Below, piece after piece: positions 1-4,846 of a stretch of DNA of 10,574 bases (positions within the stretch are counted from its first letter, which is position 1; every line of letters starts with the position of its first letter). Source of the DNA: Chloroflexota bacterium (GTDB taxonomy: Bacteria > Chloroflexota > Anaerolineae > Aggregatilineales > Aggregatilineaceae); NCBI GenBank assembly GCA_016234525.1, contig JACRBK010000164.1:1-10574 (forward strand). Direction: 5' to 3'. The notes under the pieces were generated by a model. That model was given only the letters and a program-made list of their open reading frames with translations, was not told the DNA's origin and made no database searches. The translations under genes were made by a program, and so were the position numbers.

Positions 1-438
1 AACATCGCCAAAAACGACAAGATGGTATCGATCAACTCGGCGATCCAGGTTGACCTCACCGGGCAGGTGTGCGCCGACAGCATCGGCACGCGCTTTTATT
101 CAGGTGTGGGTGGGCAGGTAGACTTTGTACGCGGCGCATCACGCAGCAACGGCGGAATGCTGATCATCGCTCTGCTTAGCACCGCGAAAGATGGCGCGAT
201 CAGCCGCATTGTCCCCACTCTAACGCCTGGATCGGGCGTGATTACATAGCGCAACGATGTGCATTCCATCGCCACCGAATACGGCGTAGCCGATCTCTAT
301 GGGCGGACGATCCGCGACCGGGCGAAACAGTTGGTCGAAATCGCGCATCCTAAGTTCCGCGCCGAACTCGCCGAAGCCGCAGAGAAACTGTTCCATGTTC
401 CCAAATTTTCCGTCCCAGAAATCCCCTCTGGCGATTAA
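1..438 (+). pseudogene. Acetyl-CoA hydrolase / 4-hydroxybutyrate CoA-transferase family, C-terminal part, with in-frame stop
   Basis: The reading frame is open from base 1 (the gene starts left of the window) to TAA at 436-438, except for a TAG at 247-249. The 82 codons before it contain DLTGQVCADSIG, the FYSGVGGQVDFVRGA stretch and SRIVPTLTPGSGVIT. The codons after it give RNDVHSIATEYGVADLYGRTIRDRAKQLVEIAHPKFR. Both halves match the C-terminal domain of acetyl-CoA hydrolases and CoA-transferases, which exchange or hydrolyse CoA thioesters in the cytoplasm. Family members usually have Ser or Thr at the TAG position, so one C-to-A change (TCG to TAG) would explain it. No frameshift or further stop follows over 62 codons, which suggests a recent mutation or a base error. 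TAG is also the normal stop of three other genes in this window, so a changed genetic code is unlikely. The substrate cannot be told, because the catalytic N-terminal part is outside. Family confidence is high; pseudogene status is moderate. Confidence 0.8.
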
Positions 439-457
439 CGCAGGTCGTTTCGACAGC

Positions 458-477
458 GCAGGGGTTGTCACCCCTGC
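458..477 (+). terminator. Hairpin between CoA-transferase gene and ferredoxin-subunit gene
   Basis: GCAGGGGT (458-465) pairs perfectly with ACCCCTGC (470-477) around the loop TGTC, giving an 8-bp GC-rich stem 20 bases after the TAA at 436-438. Only CTTAAATT follows rather than a run of T, so it is a weak intrinsic terminator at best. It could instead be an mRNA-processing or stabilising hairpin in front of the oxidoreductase operon. The AT-rich bases 478-500 between it and the next ribosome binding site hold no convincing promoter; CATAAA at 491-496 is a poor -10 candidate. Confidence 0.4.
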
Positions 478-502
478 TTAAATTAACAAACATAAAGAGT
501 TT

Positions 503-508
503 AAGGAG
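503..508 (+). promoter_or_regulatory. Ribosome binding site of the delta (ferredoxin) subunit
   Basis: AAGGAG lies 9 bases before the ATG at 518. It is the strongest Shine-Dalgarno sequence of the oxidoreductase operon, and it fixes the start of its first gene. Confidence 0.7.
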
Positions 509-517
509 TAAAATTTT

Positions 518-772
518 ATGGCTAAGGGACGCATCGAAATCAACGAAGCCACCTGCAAAGGATGCACCCTCTGTACGATTGCCTGCCCACAGAATGTCAT
601 CGCCATGTCCACCGATTATGTGACCGTGCGCGGGTATTTTCCCGCCACACTGGTTGACCCTGAGGGCCAATGCACGGGGTGCGCCCTGTGTGCCGTTGCT
701 TGTCCCGATGTGTGTATCACCGTGTATCGCCAGGTTTCGCCCAAAGTCCGCCCGGTACAAGCGGCGGTCTGA
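518..772 (+). CDS. vorD: 2-oxoacid:ferredoxin oxidoreductase, delta subunit (2x[4Fe-4S] ferredoxin)
   Basis: This 84-residue ferredoxin-like protein has two complete [4Fe-4S] motifs: CKGCTLCTIACP at residues 13-24 and CTGCALCAVACP at residues 52-63. That is the usual size and layout of the delta subunit of four-subunit 2-oxoacid:ferredoxin oxidoreductases. Its role there is to pass electrons from the thiamine pyrophosphate (TPP) centre of the beta subunit to a soluble ferredoxin in the cytoplasm. The ATG at 518 is well placed behind AAGGAG. It is the first gene of a tight operon with alpha, beta and gamma subunits; the alpha gene starts 23 bases after its TGA. The ferredoxin alone would be unassignable, and the neighbours make the call. 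Whether the substrate is a branched-chain 2-oxoacid (Vor), 2-oxoglutarate (Kor) or another cannot be decided by eye, so the symbol is provisional. Confidence 0.85.
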   Translation: MAKGRIEINEATCKGCTLCTIACPQNVIAMSTDYVTVRGYFPATLVDPEGQCTGCALCAVACPDVCITVYRQVSPKVRPVQAAV

Positions 773-795
773 GGCAGCAGGAGAACAATAAACTT

Positions 796-1863
796 ATGGC
801 AGTCGAACTCTTGAAGGGGAATGAAGCCATTGCCGAAGCGGCGATCCGCGCCGGATTAGAAGCGTATTTTGGCTACCCTATCACCCCTCAAACTGAAATT
901 TTGGAACACATGGCCCGGCGAATGCCGGACCTGGGGCGCGCGTTTATCCAGGCGGAAAGCGAAGTAGCCTCGATCAATATGGTGTATGGGGCGGCCTGCA
1001 CCGGCGCGCGCGCGATGACCTCATCTTCTAGCCCCGGCATCAGCCTGATGCAAGAAGGTTTTTCATATATCGCCTGCTCCGAAGTGCCGTGCGTGGTCGT
1101 CGATGTGATGCGCGGCGGCCCTGGCCTGGGCAATATTGATCCCTCACAGGCAGACTATTTTCAGGTGACACGATCCGCCGGGCATGGCGATTTTCACGCG
1201 ATTGTGCTGGCGCCTGCCTCGGTGCAAGAAGCAATTGATCTGATGGTCGAAGCTTTTGACTTAGCCGAAAAATATCGCACGCTGGTGTTTGTCGTCGCTG
1301 ATGGCCTGCTCGGTCAGATGATGGAACCCGCCCAACTGCCACCGATGAAGCCGGTCCACAAAAACCGGCCCGATTGGGCACTCACCGGCGCGGTCAACCG
1401 TGAGCCGAATATCATCACCTCGTTGGAACTCAACGCCCCGGCCTTAGAGGAAGTCAATCTGCGGCTGCAAGCAAAACTGGCCGAAATCCGCAAGCATGAG
1501 CAGCGTTGGGCCGAACTTTGGACCGACGATGCCAAGCTGGTCGTCGTGGGGTATGGCATGAGCGGGCGAATCGCGCAGACGGCGGTCAAACAGGCCCGGC
1601 GCGAAGGCATGAAAGTCGGCCTGCTGCGCCCGATTTCGCTCTGGCCCTTCCCCGAAAAACGACTGTCCACCCTGGCCGATCAGGTCGATGCTTTCCTGGT
1701 GATCGAGATGAACGCCGGGCAGATGGTAGACGATGTGCGCCTGAGCGCTGGCGGACAGGTTCCCGTCAGTTTTTACGGGCGGATGGGCGGCGTTGTGCCG
1801 GTCCCGGAGGAGATCTATCACGAGATCACGACACTGTACGAAAAATTGACCAGTGGTGAATAG
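796..1863 (+). CDS. vorB: 2-oxoacid:ferredoxin oxidoreductase, alpha subunit (VorB/KorA type)
   Basis: This 355-residue subunit carries the pyrimidine-binding domain of the TPP enzyme and a C-terminal transketolase-like domain. Visible family signatures are GYPITPQTEILEHMA near residues 27-41, QAESEVASINMVYGAACTGARAMTSSSSPG at about 53-82, the LMQEGFSYIACSEVPCVVV stretch, and GGPGLGNIDPSQADYFQ near 107-123. The last domain begins around DDAKLVVVGYGMSGR and includes LLRPISLWPFPE. Together with the beta subunit it oxidatively decarboxylates a 2-oxoacid to acyl-CoA with reduction of ferredoxin. The frame is open upstream to an ATG at 670, but that would overlap the ferredoxin gene by about 100 bases. 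The ATG at 796 has CAGGAG at 778-783 and gives the standard N terminus MAVELLKGNEAIAEAA. Its TAG stop overlaps the ribosome binding site of the next gene. The Vor versus Kor assignment is open. Confidence 0.9.
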   Translation: MAVELLKGNEAIAEAAIRAGLEAYFGYPITPQTEILEHMARRMPDLGRAFIQAESEVASINMVYGAACTGARAMTSSSSPGISLMQEGFSYIACSEVPCVVVDVMRGGPGLGNIDPSQADYFQVTRSAGHGDFHAIVLAPASVQEAIDLMVEAFDLAEKYRTLVFVVADGLLGQMMEPAQLPPMKPVHKNRPDWALTGAVNREPNIITSLELNAPALEEVNLRLQAKLAEIRKHEQRWAELWTDDAKLVVVGYGMSGRIAQTAVKQARREGMKVGLLRPISLWPFPEKRLSTLADQVDAFLVIEMNAGQMVDDVRLSAGGQVPVSFYGRMGGVVPVPEEIYHEITTLYEKLTSGE

Positions 1864-1874
1864 GAGAATTATCC

Positions 1875-2666
1875 ATGACAGCAGTAGAAGCACTGGTTGA
1901 AGAACAAATCGTCTACCAGCGACCTGAGTCGCTGCTTGAGGTCCCAACCCATTACTGCCCCGGCTGTACGCACGGCATTGCGCACCGTATCGTCGCTGAA
2001 GTGTTAGACGAACTGGGCGTGCGCGAACGTACTATCGGCGTTTCGCCGGTGGGCTGTTCCGTGCTAGCCTATAAATATTTCAACATGGACGGCGCAGAAG
2101 CGGCACATGGACGCGCTCCGGCGATGGCTACCGGGATCAAACGGGTAATGCCGGATCATGTGGTGTTCACTTATCAAGGCGATGGTGATTTGGCCGCGAT
2201 TGGCATTGGCGAAATTATCCACACCGCCACACGCGGCGAGAATATCACCACCATCTTTATCAACAACGCGATTTATGGCATGACCGGCGGACAGATGGCA
2301 CCAACAACACTGCCGGGTCAGCGTACAACTTCTTCAGTCACCGGGCGCGATGTCGAGACGACAGGCTTCCCGATCCGCATGGCCGAAATGCTGGCTGGTA
2401 TGACGGGATCGGCGTATGTGGTCCGGCGGTCATTGCACAATGTGAAAGAAATCAACCGGGCCAAACAAGCTGTGCGGGTTGCTTTCCAGGCGCAGTTAGC
2501 CGGGCTGGGCTTTTCGATGGTTGAACTGCTGTCATCCTGCCCAACCAACTGGGGCATGAGCGCACCTGAAGCGATGAAGTGGATCGAAGACAATATGGTT
2601 CCCTACTACCCGTTGGGCGACTACAAAGTAGCCGATGCCGTTCAGCCGCTGCTGAAAAGAAAGTAG
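1875..2666 (+). CDS. vorA: 2-oxoacid:ferredoxin oxidoreductase, beta subunit (TPP-binding; VorA/KorB type)
   Basis: This 263-residue TPP-binding subunit has the typical N-terminal YCPGCTHGIAHR (residues 27-38) and the TPP/Mg motif starting at GDGD (102-105) and ending in FINNAIYGMTGGQMAPTT (128-145). The GMTGGQ(M/T)APTT string is characteristic of beta subunits of 2-oxoacid:ferredoxin oxidoreductases. The protein binds the diphosphate of TPP and completes the active site with the alpha subunit. A lone CxxC (C28, C31) is usual for the family, whereas the main iron-sulfur clusters are on the delta subunit. The ATG at 1875 lies 8 bases behind TAGGAG (1861-1866), which includes the stop codon of the alpha gene, so the two genes are probably translationally coupled. 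The gamma gene begins 7 bases after its TAG. Confidence 0.9.
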   Translation: MTAVEALVEEQIVYQRPESLLEVPTHYCPGCTHGIAHRIVAEVLDELGVRERTIGVSPVGCSVLAYKYFNMDGAEAAHGRAPAMATGIKRVMPDHVVFTYQGDGDLAAIGIGEIIHTATRGENITTIFINNAIYGMTGGQMAPTTLPGQRTTSSVTGRDVETTGFPIRMAEMLAGMTGSAYVVRRSLHNVKEINRAKQAVRVAFQAQLAGLGFSMVELLSSCPTNWGMSAPEAMKWIEDNMVPYYPLGDYKVADAVQPLLKRK

Positions 2667-2673
2667 GCTTGCC

Positions 2674-3228
2674 ATGCACGAAGAAATCATTTTTGCCGGT
2701 TTTGGTGGGCAGGGCGTGATGTTTGTCGGCCAACTTTTAGCCTACACCGCCCTGGCCGAAGAAAAACACGTCACCTGGATTCCGTCTTATGGGCCGGAAA
2801 TGCGCGGCGGAACAGCGAACTGTACCGTTGTCGTCAGCGATGAGCCGATTGGATCGCCGGTGTGCAAGCATCCCAGCGTCGCCGTCATCTTTAACAATCC
2901 CTCGCTGGAAAAATATGAGGCGATGGTTACGCCGGGCGGGCTGCTGGTAGTCAACTCCTCAATGATGGTACATCCTCCCACCCGTACCGATCTTGAGGTG
3001 GTTATGCTCCCCGCAACGGCAACGGCTTCGGAAATTGGTGATGTGCGCGTGAGCAACATGATTATGCTAGGGGCGATGCTCATACACCGCGCCCTAGTAG
3101 ATCGAGCCACTGTCGAACATGTGCTGATCGAAAAATTAGGCACGCGCAAAGCTCATCTGCAAGCGATCAATCTCACCGCCTTCGAACGAGGGATCACATT
3201 AGGACAGACGCAGCAGGCCAGCGTCTAA
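2674..3228 (+). CDS. vorC: 2-oxoacid:ferredoxin oxidoreductase, gamma subunit (VorC/KorC type)
   Basis: This 184-residue protein has the gamma-subunit fold signature: FAGFGGQGVMFVGQLLAYTA near residues 7-26, then IPSYGPEMRGGTANC at about 36-50 with VVVSDEPIGSPV after it, and a closing VSNMIMLGAMLI region. In these enzymes the gamma domain docks against alpha and beta and takes part in CoA handling. Length and motif order are normal for a free-standing gamma subunit. The ATG at 2674 follows the beta gene by 7 bases with only a weak AGG at 2665-2667, which is consistent with coupled translation. A strong terminator begins 21 bases after its TAA, so the operon ends here. With this gene all four subunits are present and intact. 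Confidence 0.9.
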   Translation: MHEEIIFAGFGGQGVMFVGQLLAYTALAEEKHVTWIPSYGPEMRGGTANCTVVVSDEPIGSPVCKHPSVAVIFNNPSLEKYEAMVTPGGLLVVNSSMMVHPPTRTDLEVVMLPATATASEIGDVRVSNMIMLGAMLIHRALVDRATVEHVLIEKLGTRKAHLQAINLTAFERGITLGQTQQASV

Positions 3229-3249
3229 ACAGCTATCAGTATTTCCCAT

Positions 3250-3308
3250 GAGGGTGCAGAGCGAGTCAGAATTATGACAAAAGACTCGCTCTGTACCCTC
3301 TGTTTTTC
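3250..3308 (+). terminator. Strong intrinsic terminator of the oxidoreductase operon
   Basis: An 18-bp stem is formed by 3250-3267 (GAGGGTGCAGAGCGAGTC) and 3283-3300 (GACTCGCTCTGTACCCTC), with a single G-T wobble. The loop is 15 bases and a run of five T follows at 3303-3307. Position just after the gamma gene, and before an independent gene, fits a Rho-independent terminator. The T run is short, but the stem is very stable. Confidence 0.85.
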
Positions 3309-3319
3309 TGGGCAAAACC

Positions 3320-3328
3320 TGTTATCAT
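3320..3328 (+). promoter_or_regulatory. Possible extended -10 promoter of hypE
   Basis: TGTTATCAT reads as an extended -10 element: TG, one base, then TATCAT, which has 5 of 6 matches to TATAAT. It lies about 39 bases before the hypE ATG and directly after the terminator. No good -35 is present at the matching distance (CTGTTT at 3300-3305), which extended -10 promoters tolerate. The call assumes a sigma-70-like consensus applies in this organism. Confidence 0.4.
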
Positions 3329-3366
3329 TGCATCCCCACAGTTAAACAACACAGCAGATACCCATC

Positions 3367-4425
3367 ATGACTGATTTACCTGATTTTCAAGGTTTTGTTT
3401 GCCCACTGCCACTGCGTGATTATCCCCGGATTGTGTTGGGGCATGGCAGCGGCGGGCGGCTTTCCGCTGATTTGATCCAGCATCTATTTGTCCCACTGTT
3501 TGATAATCCAGCGCTAGCCGGGCTGAATGACCAGGCCGTGCTAGATATTAACGGCGTCCGGTTGGCGTTCACCACCGACTCTTTTGTTGTCAATCCGCTG
3601 TTTTTCCCCGGTGGCGATATTGGCAGCCTGGCTGTCCATGGTACGATCAATGACCTGGCGATGAGCGGCGCACAGCCCTTATTCCTCTCGGCAGGATACA
3701 TTCTCGAAGAGGGGTTGGCGATGGATGACCTGGGTCGTATCGCCACGTCGATGGCGAATGCCTGCAAAGCCGCCAACGTCCAGCTTGTGACCGGCGATAC
3801 CAAAGTGGTCAACAAGGGCAAAGGCGACGGCGTGTTTATCAATACGTCGGGCATCGGCCTTATTCCTGCTGGCGTACATATCGCGGCAGATCGCGCCCGC
3901 CCTGGTGACAAGATCATCGTCAGCGGAACGATTGGCGATCATGGGATGGCGATCATGTCGGTGCGCGAAGGCTTGAACTTTGAAACTGAGATCGTCAGCG
4001 ACAGCGCCGCTCTGCATACGTTGGTGAATGTTATGTTGAGCGTCACCCGCGAGATTCACTGCCTGCGCGACGCTACACGCGGCGGCGTGGCGGCGGTCCT
4101 CAACGAGCTGGCGGATAGCTCAAGAGTCGGATTCACGCTGAATGAATCAGCGATCCCGGTGCGCCCGGCGGTGATGGCCGCCTGTGAAATGTTAGGCATG
4201 GACCCGCTGTATGTCGCTAATGAGGGGAAACTGGTGGCAGTGGTCCCTGCCGAACATGCGGATGCTGTTTTAGCGGCCATGCGCCAGCATCCGCTCGGAC
4301 AGGATGCCGCAATCATCGGGCAGGTGGTCAGTGAACACCCTGGCATGGTCGTGACCCATACGGCTATCGGCGGGCGGCGGGTGGTCGATATGCCCCTGGG
4401 CGAAATTTTGCCCCGCATTTGTTAA
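3367..4425 (+). CDS. hypE: Hydrogenase maturation protein HypE (carbamoyl dehydratase)
   Basis: HypE takes the carbamoyl group delivered by HypF onto its C-terminal cysteine and dehydrates it with ATP to a thiocyanate, the source of the CN ligands of the [NiFe] hydrogenase iron. The 352-residue protein is full length for the family. Seen features are GHGSGGRLSADLIQ near residues 26-39, AFTTDSFVVNPLFFPGGDIG with AVHGTINDLAMSGA after it in the first half, GDTKVVNKGKGDGVFINTSG near 142-161, the CLRDATRGGVAAVLNELA motif, and the decisive C-terminal PRIC ending at Cys352. The ATG at 3367 lacks a clear Shine-Dalgarno sequence, but the N terminus has normal length. No other hyp or hydrogenase gene lies in the window, and the gene is isolated between a terminator and the feo promoter, so its partners must be elsewhere. 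No terminator is evident after its TAA. Confidence 0.93.
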   Translation: MTDLPDFQGFVCPLPLRDYPRIVLGHGSGGRLSADLIQHLFVPLFDNPALAGLNDQAVLDINGVRLAFTTDSFVVNPLFFPGGDIGSLAVHGTINDLAMSGAQPLFLSAGYILEEGLAMDDLGRIATSMANACKAANVQLVTGDTKVVNKGKGDGVFINTSGIGLIPAGVHIAADRARPGDKIIVSGTIGDHGMAIMSVREGLNFETEIVSDSAALHTLVNVMLSVTREIHCLRDATRGGVAAVLNELADSSRVGFTLNESAIPVRPAVMAACEMLGMDPLYVANEGKLVAVVPAEHADAVLAAMRQHPLGQDAAIIGQVVSEHPGMVVTHTAIGGRRVVDMPLGEILPRIC

Positions 4426-4470
4426 TGTGACAATCAGCACGTCTACGAGATGGAATTCAACACAGAGTGC

Positions 4471-4499
4471 TTGACAATTTAACTCGAATGGTTGAGAAT
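4471..4499 (+). promoter_or_regulatory. Promoter of the feoABC operon
   Basis: A perfect -35 TTGACA (4471-4476) is followed, after exactly 17 bases, by GAGAAT (4494-4499), which has 4 of 6 matches to TATAAT. The -10 lies inside the first of two Fur-box-like palindromes, so repressor binding would block RNA polymerase. The predicted start of transcription is near 4506, giving a leader of roughly 60 bases before feoA. Inferred from sigma-70 consensus only. Confidence 0.6.
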
Positions 4500-4525
4500 G
4501 GTTCGCAATTGAGAATCATTCTCAA
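4492..4525 (+). promoter_or_regulatory. Two abutting Fur-box-like operators upstream of feoA
   Basis: The second site, TTGAGAATCATTCTCAA at 4509-4525, is a perfect 8-1-8 palindrome and has the 7-1-7 shape of the Fur box (TGA.AATnATT.TCA). Immediately before it, TTGAGAATGGTTCGCAA at 4492-4508 is a degenerate copy: the left arm is identical and 6 of 8 positions pair. The pair covers the -10 and the predicted transcription start of the feo promoter. Iron-loaded Fur repressing Fe2+ uptake is the well-known arrangement. A DtxR-family site usually looks different (TTAGG-type arms), so Fur is favoured. Confidence 0.75.
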
Positions 4526-4564
4526 CAGCATTTAATTTATTCACTATTCAATCTAAGGAACATC

Positions 4565-4843
4565 ATGTCAAACGCGGATCAACCTCCCCAAGCAATGATG
4601 ATGCTGAGCATGGTTTCACCCGGTGAAACGGTAGAAGTGATCAGAATTGGTGAAGGGCGGCGTCTGCGCAAACGCCTGGCCGACCTGGGACTTACTGCCG
4701 GGTTGCAGGTGCGCGTGGTGCAAAACTGCTTTGCTGGGCCGCTGATCCTGGCGGTCAAACAAGACTGCCGTTTAGCCATTGGGCGCGGCATGGCTCATAA
4801 AATTCAGGTCTGCCCCTACAAAACTCATTCCGATAAAGGCTAA
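4565..4843 (+). CDS. feoA: Ferrous iron transport protein FeoA
   Basis: This small cytosolic 92-residue protein has the SH3-like FeoA fold. Visible signatures are a MLSMVSPGETVEVIRIGEG start around residues 13-31, RLRKRLADLGLTAGLQVRVVQ near 33-53, and a GPLILAVKQDCRLAIGRGMAHKI end. FeoA is needed for Fe2+ uptake by FeoB and is thought to bind and modulate it. The ATG at 4565 follows AAGGAA (4555-4560) at short spacing. It is the first gene of feoABC; feoB begins 3 bases after its TAA. The protein is slightly longer than the roughly 75 residues of E. coli FeoA because of an N-terminal stretch of about 12 residues. Expression is presumably iron-repressed through the upstream palindromes. Confidence 0.92.
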   Translation: MSNADQPPQAMMMLSMVSPGETVEVIRIGEGRRLRKRLADLGLTAGLQVRVVQNCFAGPLILAVKQDCRLAIGRGMAHKIQVCPYKTHSDKG

Positions 4844-4846
4844 CCC

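Noticed and set aside
250..438. Separate small gene after the TAG, starting at GTG 259
   Set aside because: No ribosome binding site is present, and the encoded sequence is simply the continuation of the CoA-transferase domain.
670..795. Upstream ATG at 670 extending the alpha subunit by 42 residues
   Set aside because: It would overlap the ferredoxin gene in another frame by about 100 bases, and the added residues do not resemble the family. The ATG at 796 has a ribosome binding site and gives the expected N terminus.
1444..1947. 167-codon minus-strand open frame opposite the alpha subunit
   Set aside because: It is antisense to a clearly conserved gene, spans the junction of two genes, and shows no recognisable domain; it is a shadow of codon bias.
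3420..3917. 165-codon minus-strand open frame opposite hypE
   Set aside because: It lies wholly inside the conserved hypE sequence and has a low-complexity Ser/Pro/Arg-rich composition typical of an antisense shadow.
4436..4471. AGCAC ... GTGCT inverted repeat after hypE as a terminator
   Set aside because: Only 5 bp with a loop of about 26 bases and no T run; easily by chance.
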